NCBI GenBank assembly: GCA_037074765.1
Contig: JBAMDO010000102.1
Span: forward strand, 62,001 to 126,000
DNA length: 64,000 nucleotides
Source of the DNA: Mansonella perstans
Taxonomy: Eukaryota > Nematoda > Chromadorea > Rhabditida > Onchocercidae
Reading direction: 5' to 3'
Shown: positions 38,601-50,200 of the stretch, piece by piece
Layout of the letters: each line of letters starts with the position of its first letter
How positions within the stretch are numbered: position 1 is the stretch's first letter
The notes under the pieces: generated by a model
The model's input: the letters and a program-made list of their open reading frames with translations, nothing else
The model's database searches: none
What the model was told of the DNA's origin: nothing
Position numbers and translations under genes: made by a program

Positions 38601-41600
38601 ATAAAAGAAACATTGAGAAGGACATTTCAGATGCATTGACACAAGTGCAACAATTAAACGGATTTGTTCCATCACCAGCACTTCTCAATTCTCCAAGTTT
38701 TTTGGCTCCTTTATTTCAGTCAGTTACCGCATCAACTGGTAACAACGATCAAACAAAAACTGTAACAAGCCCTATACTTACTAGTCCAAATAGGTAAGTT
38801 TCTTCTCAGAGTTCTTAAATTGTCTAAGATTAAATTTTTTTGCCTCTAAGATTAAATTTTAAGTTTTTGTAAGATTTGAAGAGCACTCTATCAAAGAAAT
38901 TTGATGCTGAAAGGTTATCCTATTCTCTCCTATGTACTCATTTCAAGAGTGTGTTTTTTTTTGATTTGAATTCTTGCTATTTGTAAAATGTATTTCTTCT
39001 CAATCAAACATTTTAAGCTACATGCAATGTGATTTCATTTTTAAAGCCAACTTAACTTTGTTTTAGTACGTCAATAATTTCAAATAATATTCTCATATAT
39101 TGCTATATTATGATTAAAAAAAACAATTTAAATGTATTTTTATAGTTATCACAAAAATGCTTATATTTATCTTCTAGTTCAGCAGACCAAGTATTATTGA
39201 TCCAGTACGTAAATGTAATGTGGGTCACTGTGTGATTCTTTCTAGATGAAAATCCTAAAGAAGAGTGTATTTCGTAGATAAATTGAATAATAAAATCAAA
39301 GATCAAAAAGTTATCAATTTGTACTTTGATTTGTTAGTATTATCAGCCAGAACGGTCAAATCACATTAATAAATCATTTTATTTGGACGGGCATACAATC
39401 AATGAGGAAATTCGGTAGAGAAACGAAGATGTGATTGCATCATGTCATCATGCCATCTAGCCATGTTGCAGATGTTAAGCACAATTTTTTTATAAGAAAC
39501 TGTCTAGCTGTTGCAGAAGGAAGAGGAGCTGCTGTTGCTATTGCTGATAATGATGATGACAATGATGATGGTGATAGTGATGATAATGGTGATGGTAGTG
39601 ACGATAATGATGGTGATGATAGTGATGATGATGATGCTAACAATGATGGTGATAGGTAATGATGGTGGTGATGATAATGGTGATGATAGTGATGAAGATA
39701 ATGGTGATGATAGTGATGACGGTAATAGCGATGATAGTGATGATAATGATAGTGATAGTGATGATAATGATGATAATGATGATGATGCTGACAATGATGG
39801 TGATAGGTAATGATGGTGATGGTGATATTGATGATGATAATGGTGATAGTAATGATGGTGATGGTGATGATGATGATGATAATGGTGATAGTAATGATGG
39901 TGATAGTGCTGATGATGATAATGATGATGATGATGGTGATAATGTTGTCTTTGTTATCGCTGTTGTAAGTAGAGGTAAAAGATATGAAAAAGGAAGAAGG
40001 TATGAACGTAGGAAACTATCATCATCATCATCATCATCATATCATCCTACCTCTTTTTCCTGTATTATTTGCTTACCCCCTACCATCATTCCTGCTGGTC
40101 TTTTCTCTATTTTCTCCATTTTATACTCCCCCCCACGTCTCCACTCTGTCCTATACTTTTCACAAATATATACGCGCATGGATCGGAGGACCGTTCGAAT
40201 AAACAAAAACCTATGAACAATTTTTTTAGCCTACAGAACAGAAATTTTTTGCTCTGTTTTGGCTTACTTTTTAATTGTTTTTGATGAATCATCACCATCA
40301 TCATCATCAGACAAGAGCAATCAAACAGCAACAGCAACAGCAACAGCACCAGCAATTTGCAGGAGGAGCAGCTTTGTATTATGCTATAACCCACACTATC
40401 GCCCCGCCATCTGTTGAACATACACTTTTCACACCCCAATCATATATACCTTTTCTCTTCTTCTATTGTAATTCTAGAAATAAATCGATTCAGGAAAAAA
40501 AAAAAAAAAAAAAAACTTTTCTTTCTTGGCTTCAAATTTTTAATGTGACAATAATGATAGGACACAGTATACAAAAATTGTCTTTTCTGTTACACTTTGT
40601 TATATTATTGTTTTTATCATTCATTCTTCTTATATATTATTGGCTCTATTAGAACTTTTATTATTTTTCTTGTCTTTTTATGACACATACATTTCATATA
40701 ATAGGCCTTATATAAAATTAACAAATATTTTTCTCTCTTTCTCTTTATCTTTGTTCAATTTTATTCAAAAAAAGAAATTTTAATGTTTTCTTTTCATATT
40801 TCTATGTATGACATTGAAAGTAGCTATCTTTTTATATCTTTTAATTTTTAAATAATTTAAAAGATTATTAAATATTTTCAAATAATAAGTTGCATTAAAA
40901 TTCATTTTTTTTTTTCGCGTAACATATATTTTTCATTGTGCTTTTTAAAAATTCTAAATTTCATTACGATGTTTGATTTTGTCTTTTAAAAATTCTAAAA
41001 CTTCATTACGATGTTTAATTTGTCTTTTAAAAATTCTAAAACTTCATTACGATGTTTGATTTGTCTTTTAAAAATTCTAAAACTTTATTACGATGTTTGA
41101 TTTATTTTTTAAAAATTCTAAAACTTCATTACGATGTTTGATTTGTCTTTTAAAAATTCTAAATTTCATTACGATATTTGAATTGTCTTTTAAAAATTCT
41201 AAATTTCATTACGATGTTTGATTTTTTCCTTTAATAACTAATAACAGATAGCTATTTGCTGCTTTAATCAAGTATTTAACGATAAAGCAGTTTTTAAAAC
41301 ATTTATTCAATCTTAAATTTTCTATCTCTGATTGCGGAGTAAAATTTGCAAGATCTTGCTATTTTATTTTATTGTTTTTGGTTTTTTGTCAAAAAATGGA
41401 ATAATTTTGAGCACCTCGAAATTATTCATTTCTTCCAGGGAATCTTTATCAGTAATAATGCAAGCAGCTATGAGTGGTATGGGTTCACTCACCAGTTACA
41501 GTTTCACTCAGTTGACTCCGACCCAACTTAACCCTTATGCTGTGGCAACATCATCTGCCACAACAGCAACAACAACAACAGCTTCTGTACTTCAACAACC

Positions 41601-44344
41601 AATCGGTTCATCATCATCAACCACTACAGCTGCTTTGTATCACGATGATATAAGCATGAAAAATGAATTACCAGGTTCATTGTTGAATTATGAGTTACGT
41701 ATATATATATATATATACAAATAATATTTTACCGTTATTGCTCCACGAAATTTTTTTCCACTCTAAATTAACTTTCTTGGCTACAGCTCTGTAATTTCTC
41801 TCTGAAGCTCTGTAAGCTCTGTAATCTCCTGACAATTTCAGGTTGCAGTTCAGTGACATCGCTGCAGTCGGAAAGTATCAACGATGCATCAACTTATGAT
41901 ACTTATGCAACCAGTGAAAGTAATCATGAAATAGAAGCATGCACATCATCCATACGTTCAAGCGTCAGTCCCAGAAGTCAAGAGGAGCATGTCTTCTTGG
42001 GTCCATTTTCGTATGTTTCCCTTGTGGTTACTTTAAATAATTTTCATTTTTGGAGTGAAATCAATTTTAGAAACCTTCTCTCTAAACTTTCTTGAATTTA
42101 TCCTGTGAAAAACAAATTTTTACCTCTGTGGGCTTTCTGGATATTTTATGTTTTTCTTTTCTGTTGGTGAAGTAATTTTTTCTTGACAGCCTCTCTCTAC
42201 TTTAGATTAAAATTTTTCTTTTCATTTTTTTTTTTAAATTTTTTTTTTGTCTCTCTTTAGATTAAAAATTTTCTTTCCATTAGGATGTATTTCTGTTTGG
42301 TTTTAACTTTCAGTGAAATGCATTAAGAAAAGCAAAAAAAAAAAGCAGAAGAATAATTAAGCTGGACTTTTGTTTGTAAAAATCGTAATGTAATCAACAC
42401 GCAAAAATTGAATATTTTAAAGTGTTACATGAGTATTTGTCACAGGAATGGAAGGCAAAAAATGTAGGATAGTTTCAGCCATAAAGATATTGCTTATAAA
42501 TACGGAAAACGATAGCCAGTTTAATGTGTGACGGAGAAATGAAATATTTTTGACAAAAAGTGATCATAAAGAATGTGCTGTGGATATTTTTAATGTTAAT
42601 ATAAAACATATAAAATTTGTCTTTGGAATTCTTTTTTTTCTAATGTAGATTTTTTCCTAAATATTTTTGAAAATATTTAAAACGTGAAAAAGTGGCCTTA
42701 TGGATCAGGTCAACAGGTTAATAAAATATGTATGTGTATTTAGCATTTTACTGAGATTGGTAACAAAAATTTTTCAAATTGTTATCTAGAGATCAGTAAT
42801 ACCGTAGATCATATAATGCGTTTTCAAACATCATTCACTGAGCAATAGGGCAATAAAATCTATATTCAGTTTCTGCGAGTTGTTTTAATTTAAAATAAAA
42901 TAGCTAGAGAAATTTTGAAAGTAATGTACCAAACGAAAGGAGTCAGTGATGCGTGAATGTACGATATATTTATGCAAAGAAAATTAGTCATACGCAGTTT
43001 AAATTAAACTTAGACTAGAAAACCAGCATTCATTTCATAGAATAGATTAAAAATTGTCGGTAGACATGTCACATTCACCACTGAATATCATTAAAACTTC
43101 TACCTTATTGGACGTATTTGTCTTGTAGTAATTTTTGATAACAATCTACGATTTCTCAATTCTTTCAATAGTTTTATGGTAATTCGACTCATTGTGTGCA
43201 TACTATCTTCAGTTGCTTGATGAAAATTTCAATTCTTATATTAATTTGATGGTCAAACTTGATTTTTATCACTACCCATATCGTTCTTTTTCTTCGATGT
43301 TCTTCCAATTCAAAAAATTAAGGCTTGAAATGAAACGTGTCCACTATTTGTAAGAAATGATTTGCAACAGTTTTTGCAAAATATAAGAAATTTGGATGCT
43401 TAAATAGTTAATTGATTTTTCAGCGGTGACAGCTACGATGCGCTGGAACAAGAGAAGAAAAAGCTAGAAAGAAAGCGGGCACGTAACCGTCTAGCAGCAT
43501 CAAAATGTAGACAGAAGAAGTTGCAAAAAATAAATGATCTCGAGAAACAGGTTTGGCATGATTTTTTTTTTGGATGTTTACTTTTATGTCTCACCACTTT
43601 CAGGGTAATAAATTCTTGTGTTTTTTTGTTTTGCTGTCTGTGTCTTTTTCGAGAACAGGAATGTTCTTCACTGTGACCTTTCGAAGTTTGCATCTGCTCA
43701 GAAATTGATTTGATTCGAAGTTATTTCACATCATGGAAATAAGCTTTTATGAATTGTGTTTAATTGAAAATACTTTTAGACATCTAACCACCAGTTCTCA
43801 GTTTTTTTTCTTTTTTTTTTCGAATTCAGTGAAATAAATGATCAACTTTTGTAATTGTTGTCTTTTGTACTTCTAATTTCTTATGTGTTCACCAAAAGAG
43901 ATGAGTAGAATCAATGTTTCGCTAGAGATAGAATATAGATAATTGCATGAAACTTCATTTTTATAAAATATCACTATTATTACCATACACTGCACTATCT
44001 TTTAAAGGTTTCTAATCTATCTGATCTCTTTGTTTAAATTGTGGTATTTCTTGCTGAAACAGTAACAGCAATTTTATTGGTTGCAACAAGTTGCGTTTTC
44101 GAATACAGATATAGAGTAATCAGAATTATGATTTTCTACGAATATTTGAAAAAATCTGTTTTACAAAATGAAAAATGATATTTGTTTGTTCATTTTGTTA
44201 CAGGTAGAAGAGGAGAAGCTCAAAGCGAATCGGTTGAATGAAGATCTTAAACTTTTGGAGACGTCGATTGCTCAGCTAAGGCAGCTGCTTGAGGAGCATC
44301 ATAATAATGGCTGTCCTATATCTGCCAAAGCGATCTCAACATAA
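35689..44344 (+). CDS. jun-1: Jun-type bZIP transcription factor
   Basis: This encodes a component of the AP-1 transcription factor. Exons: 35689-35884, 36255-36338, 38631-38793, 41439-41674, 41842-42010, 43424-43550 and 44204-44344; all phases agree and the product is 371 residues. N-terminal Jun features are kept: a SMHLDFSSP block like the vertebrate SMTLNLADP near the delta/JNK-docking region, a KASPTIGK site comparable to the Ser73 region, and TTTPTPTKLLYP followed by AQGFIDALTQVQ, which match the vertebrate Thr91/Thr93 and AEGFVRALAELH segments. The middle is Ser/Thr/Gln-rich. The basic region is RKRARNRLAASKCRQKK, with the invariant Asn, Ala-Ala, Cys and Arg of Jun/Fos. The zipper spans exons 6 and 7 with d-position Leu, Glu, Leu, Leu, Leu. 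Fos is not in the window. Intron 3 holds large repeats. AATAAA lies at 44656-44661. Confidence 0.93.
36368..36426 (+). repeat. Tandem duplication of about 30 bp in jun intron 2
   Basis: The sequence ctatgcattttgaccatgaa followed by a run of C occurs twice in direct order with few differences. It lies wholly inside the intron. Confidence 0.7.
38096..38131. repeat. Perfect 15-bp inverted repeat in jun intron 3 upstream
   Basis: The arms gcaaaaataaattgc and gcaatttatttttgc flank a 6-nt loop (tgaaat), inside the intron between exons 2 and 3. It is AT-rich and may have no function. Confidence 0.6.
39541..39950 (+). repeat. Imperfect GAT trinucleotide satellite in jun intron 3
   Basis: About 400 bp of GAT-based repeats with GGT, AGT and AAT interruptions (gatgatgatgataatggtga type). 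It creates open frames on both strands that read as Asp-rich or Ser-rich protein; these are artefacts of the repeat. Confidence 0.9.
40016..40352 (+). repeat. ATC and CAA/CAG microsatellites in jun intron 3
   Basis: An (ATC)n run at about 40016-40046, a shorter one at 40289-40311 and a CAA/CAG run at 40327-40352. The ATC runs are complementary to the GAT satellite just upstream, so the pre-mRNA could fold back on itself here. Confidence 0.8.
40943..41226 (+). repeat. Seven-copy 41-bp tandem repeat in jun intron 3
   Basis: The unit begins ttttaaaaattctaaa, continues acttcattacgatgtttga and ends tttgtc. Copies differ by one or two bases, or by loss of the short ac step. The array ends about 210 bp before exon 4. 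Confidence 0.88.
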
Positions 44345-46909
44345 TTTCATTTAGCATTATTTCTTTTGTATTTTACTAGTTTCGTTTTGTAGTTTCTTCA
44401 TAATTTTCACCCTTCATTATTTCATGTGATGAAGGTGTTTGTGTTGTATAGCTTTGAATTTTGAATACTTCCAAATCATTTCAATGACTGTGGGCAATTT
44501 TCTATTTAGAAATTACGCTCTTCGCGCTTATGAATAGTTATTTAGGAAAGTTTTTTTTTATTTAGAGTGATTTTTTTTTTTCAGAAAATCGGCTACAATT
44601 TAATATTCTTATTGGTCATAGGATATTAAGTGATTCTTGTTACAATTGCTTTCAAAATAAATTTTAATTCTGATTGAATTTGGAAGTGCAGTGTGCTGTT
44701 TTGGAATTCAATGCCAGTTTCCCGATTTCATGTTTTTCATCTGTACTTCTTGATTATATTTTTGCCTTATATACTATGCATTTCATTTACTGAGATGCAA
44801 CTATTTCCCTTAACTATTTCTTTTTCACGCCATAACCGGATCGTACTTGAAGGATGAATGATAGCGATATTGCAATTGTAAGAAAAGCTAAGAAGAATTT
44901 ATCTCTGTTCAAGCAATTGGTCCACTTGACTATTTAATCTGTAGCTGGTTTTATTTCTTTCTGTAAGAATTTTATGTTAGATTATTATTATTTAGCCTTT
45001 ATCATAATTGGCACTATTTGTCTTTCTTAATCGATTCATCACTTGCTTTTATTATGTTTTTAGCTGTTACGTTTCAAGTTGCTGCAGAGTTTTTTTGACT
45101 TTGATATTTGCATTTTCCTTGATTAATAAGCTAACTTTATTTCCTTTCGTAAATTGTAATGAAATGATCTTACAGAAACGATGGTTGAGACAGATGAAAC
45201 TTCTGATCTCCAGTAGTGTTTAACATTAGTTATCTATGGTAATTTTGAAATGAACGACTTGATGCTTTTATTTTTTATCACATATTTGTAGCTTGATTCT
45301 TGTTAATATAAATTCTCCAAATAGATAAATTTTGAGCACTATATCGTTTGTAAATTCTCATAAATTGCAAATTGAATCAAATTGGGATCGTTCCGCACAG
45401 CATTATCAATTGTTATTTCTGCGAATTAGTTCAATTTTTTCCATATGGTCTACTGCTTGAATTGAAAATGGTGAAAACGTTATCTCTGTTGTTGCTTTGT
45501 TAGGAAAAGAAGCTCTGATAAGTGAGTTAAAGCCATACGTGAATGAAATATAATTTCATCAAGATTACTGCAAAAAAGTGGAGATATGCAAGCTTTACTG
45601 AACTTTTTGTTTCTGTGGAATGAGACATTGTAGGACGATTCTAGAAATCAACATTAATCTGAAATTTGATGAATTTCTGCAGTTTACCTATATTATTTAA
45701 CTCTGCAATTGAAGATGCTGTTGTATATAATGTACTTCTTATATGTATTTCTTATTTTTCGGTGCAAATAAAATTCCATAATTCTATCATCAAGTTTATG
45801 CCATCTTTTGGGGAAATTGAATTTGCAAATGGTTCTTTTTTTCTATGATATAGTATTCTTAGTTGCGGTTCATTTTGATAGACTTAATATCGATTTCACT
45901 TCAGCAGAGATAGTTTAGCTAGAATCACAACAAAACAGCTTTCAGATGCATCATATGTAGAAAGCATCCTTTCTTACTAAGCATCAGATTTCACTTTATT
46001 CTTTTCTTTCTTCGCTTGTCACTAAAATTCTTACCTTGATCAATCATCACAAATTAGTTCCACAAGCGTATTTCGATATTTTGGTAGTCTCAGCTGGTGA
46101 GGCATAATTGTGATTTGATATCTTATACTCTTGAAATACATTGTGACGTGATTCTGTTGAGATTTAAAATAAATTAATGTACGATGATCTGAAATATAAA
46201 ATAAGATCGCAAATAAATAGTTCAAATTATAAATGTCATTACTGCATCATTATGTAAGTACTGATGATAATTCTTCCGCAAAAAATAAGATGATTGCTAA
46301 TCTAATCCTGCACGCCTGGCGCCGATATATTTATAGAAAATATATTTTCTATCAAGCAAGCATTTATTGGTGAATGTTAAAAGTTTTAATAGCTTAATTA
46401 AGCTATTTTTCAAACTTCTTGAATTCTTAGAGGCTTATAACCGTGATCGGCTATACTCCCATATTTCAGTTAAGATTGTTAAAAAATTAAATTAAAAAAT
46501 TTCCTTCTATTTTTTGTCATTTTTTTTGGTGCTTCTCAATCAGTTCATTGCTTTATTTTTGTTAATATAGCGTTTTCATTATTTTATTATCGTTATCTGT
46601 ATCGGAATCTTTATCATATTTTGATTACTGCCATGAATCATCACGAATAATTTTACGAAAGTTGCTTGAATCAATTTTACAAACCTCTATGAAGTCGATT
46701 TCTGTCTAATTGTTTTCCACGTACTAGATATATACCTGATATTTGACCAACTTCTTATCCTATCTCTAAGATAGTGCGAGAAGGATATGGATTATTTATT
46801 GCCGAAAATGGTCTAACTAAAAATCGAGGTGAATTATAAGTGATTTGATAGAAAGAAGGAATCTTGTGAGTTATTCTGATCTGTGAAATGTGGAATGGAA
46901 TGCCATCCA
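44345..46909. other. jun 3'UTR and intergenic stretch
   Basis: It contains the likely jun poly(A) signal (AATAAA, 44656-44661) and a 16-bp palindrome near 46397 (tagcttaattaagcta). Open frames at 45008-45223 and 45666-45848 are Phe/Cys/Ile-rich without support. No RNA gene was recognised. Confidence 0.45.
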
Positions 46910-47269
46910 CTAGTGAGAAGTTAGGAGGGAGTCGAGACTGCCAACATGTGATTTTGGTAGCAAAAATCTAGCCTCGAAACGAATTGTCAAAATTTCTTGT
47001 AAACTTCGGGAAAGTTTGAGTTTGCTTTCTTTTGTTCCATAGTCAACTAGCCGGATCTGTTTGGCTAAGTTCATCATAGTGCCCAGTAGACCAAGAATGT
47101 CTTTGTTCAATATCGTGCTGGGTGCGTAGGATTGGATAACACTGGGGCGGAGTTCTTTACGGTCACTTCTTCGATATCTTTTGGCTATTCGGCTATTATT
47201 AAGACCATCAACCAAAGAAACAAGATTTGAACTGGTTGTGAACTGAGCACTCTGATTTCTGAATCTCAC
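46910..47269 (-). CDS. Antisense open frame next to the agrin start, unknown
   Basis: This is a 119-codon open frame that begins with GTG at its upstream end, so the first codon is not a true start. A good acceptor (GAGATTCAG) lies about three codons in, suggesting a last exon or a trans-spliced short gene; the first internal ATG pair would leave about 55 residues (starting MMNLAKQIRLVDYG). The composition is mixed and protein-like, with basic stretches (KRYRRSDRK) and Leu/Ser-rich parts, not low-complexity. A reverse-complement AATAAA lies near 46795, about 110 bp past the stop. I found no further exons on the minus strand inside agrin intron 1. It is an exon of an unrecognised gene or a chance frame. 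Confidence 0.3.
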   Translation of the reverse strand: MRFRNQSAQFTTSSNLVSLVDGLNNSRIAKRYRRSDRKELRPSVIQSYAPSTILNKDILGLLGTMMNLAKQIRLVDYGTKESKLKLSRSLQEILTIRFEARFLLPKSHVGSLDSLLTSH

Positions 47270-47290
47270 TCCGGAAAATCGAATAATCGA

Positions 47291-50200
47291 ATGTCACTCA
47301 TGAGAATCCCTGTTCAGTTGTTACTACTATCATTGATAGTGAAAATATTAAGTTCTCTTAAATTCTACACTTGCTTATTTGATCAGGCGAAATTTAACGA
47401 ATCGCTACAGCATGCACCACTTGTAATCAGTGCCACTGTATTAGAGGTTATCGTTGATCCTAGAGATAATCGGTTGCAGGTAATTTTAAATTTAATTATT
47501 TTTTATGGACTGCGATTGAAAGACTAATTATTTGGTCACTATTTATTACTGCAAACTTTTCTAATATGAACTATTTACTTTCTATATGCTTTTTTTTGTT
47601 CAAACAATTTTAAATTACACGATATGCCAAAGATTGCAATCTGTAATTTTTGAAATTCACCGAATTGAATCAAATTTCAAATAGCATTGGAACTTCCCGC
47701 CATCAAGTTATTATTTAAAAAAAAAAAAAAAAAAAAAAATGTCTTTCTCAATTTCATATGATATGGATAGCAAAATGAATAATTGTTCTAAAGTGTCGCA
47801 CTTTCAAGTTCTTTTTATGGAACCATTTTTCTTTTCTTTGTAAAGTATTTGTATTTCTTATTATGCAAATCTTACACATGTATTTACTTATCCTTTCATC
47901 CTTTTTGACCGTTAATTTCTGACCATTAATTCTTATCCTTCTAATTACTATCCATGCTCTTTTGTCCTTTCTTGATTACCTTTCTCTTTCTATCCTTTGA
48001 AAAATTCTTCCCTTCTACCAATACACAATAGACATATAATCTTGTAGCAATTACAGCAATTAATATCAATTTATTTAAAATGATGCCAAAAAGATGCAAG
48101 ACAAAAGAATAGTTTATTGATTTAAATTGCTAAACTAAAAATTTTAGGAGTTCAAGTTAAGACGTAATTATTATACAGTTAGATATATTGTAGGAAGTTA
48201 TGTGCCTCGTTCAAGATTGTATATTATCACAAACTTGTATCGTTACTGATCATACTACAATATTAATCTATATTGACTATACTAGTAAGGGAAGATTGAT
48301 TAGTAGCATGTTTTCTGTTTGTTTGTTGCAAATGGATCATCTCTTAGCATTATTAAATATAATATATTTACACTAGTTCCTACTTAAAAAATATATCTGA
48401 GGCTGAAAAGTTTCTCAATTAATTGTAACTGTGCAAATAAGCAATCGTCTTTTGGAACCTAAAGCCCAGTGATCTCTTTCGAAGATAGTTATTATCTCTA
48501 TTTTAAATAATATAATTGCAAAAAAAAAAATGCATAAAAAAGGGATTAGCAGATTAGTAAAGAAATGATTGAATCAGAAAAGCATTTAAAGTAACAAATG
48601 TCTGAAGACATTTTCATGTAGAGTTGAATTAATTTATTCAAAAGTAAATAACGAAACAAGGATGTTTTCATGGGAGCAATTTTAGGCACAGATGGATTCC
48701 CATAACTTATTTCTGTTCTCTTACTAACTTTCTACTATTGTCTTCTTAATTTATCATTGGTTATCTTGTTCACACAACACTTCTAATTCAGATCATTATC
48801 ACAAATAAAAAGTAAACAGATAATATTTAATCTTTTTATACTTCTGTAACCTGATAATTTGATAAGAAAAGAGATATAATAATGTTGACTGTGGTAGTTT
48901 ATTTAAAGCCTACTGGTCATATCAGAGAGTTTGCACATCAAAGACCTAATTTTATCATATATTTAGATCGTTTTCTGTTACTAAAGGAATAGACCATCGT
49001 CCACTTTAAATTGTTTATATTATCCGTTGACCAGCGAGGTCATCACCTGACCTATGCTCGCTCTGTATGATAACTTTTTTATGCTATTTGCAGATTGCCA
49101 CAGTTAGGGTAAAAAGAATCTTCAAAGGCTTCAATATTGTCAACGATAGGAAGAAAATAGTCATTTATGGATTAGGCAACGTACAGGTAAATATTTACTT
49201 CTTGCGATAAATTCCATTTAAAAGACTGCTATTGAATGTTACAGTTATAAGTTTAATCTATTTTGAATCAATTCTTGTAACTGCAGTTAATGTGTCATAA
49301 GTCCTAAGTTGATTTCCGATGATTTCAAATTCCTTTTGATTTTATCGATTTTTGATTCCAATGTAAGCAGTTTAGTTTTTTTCTTTTTTGGAGAAATTTG
49401 AGAATGAATATTTAATGCACATTTTCCGGATCAAAAGAAGTTGTTTGAAATATTTAAATCGACAACTTTCTTTCATAAATTTTCAATCAAATGCTAATTC
49501 GATATTTGTAATAAACTCTTTGAGTCTATATCAAGTTAACATTGAAAAAAGCGTTTGTTAATTCCTACTCGTGTTCATTAAGGAAGGACGTAATTGAATT
49601 AATAAAAGGAAAGAAAAAGTAAGCATAAAATATACCAAGGATGCAAGGATGCTGATATATTATAATGGGTTCGTGATACTCTGAAAATTCTGCAGTCTAA
49701 AACTGGATCTGTTAATCGATCTATACTAGATCTATTAGCCAATTTTATTAAGCAGCATATTTTTCTCCCTAAAATATTTATTTGCTTGCAGATCTGTCGG
49801 AGCATTTTGCGTGAGCGAGATACGAAGATAATGTTATTAAATGAGCTTAATGGATTATTTTACCTTAATTCATCTCTGGTTGCCATTAATCTGAATGTTC
49901 TCGATCAGCTCAATGCCCTTTTTCATGGTAATCTTTTGTTTTATGAAAATATTTATCTTGTTAATAGTGATTTTGCTGAACAAAAAACTAGCAGCAGTCT
50001 TGTCTAGATTTTCGAAGATTGTAGTTAAATGCCTTCTAAATAACATCTTTTACACTTTCTTTTATCTATTTGCTCAATTATTTTGACAATTTTCAAATGA
50101 GAAAAATTGAGTTTTCTCAATTATCATGCGACCGTTAAGCTAAAACTTGCCTAACATAAATCAGTGGGCAATAAAGTTCTCATTTTATGTTCCTTCTTTC

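Noticed and set aside
39435..40216. Long Asp-rich and Ser-rich open frames on both strands
   Set aside because: They are translations of the GAT/ATC satellite inside a jun intron; open on both strands because the repeat contains no stop in several frames.
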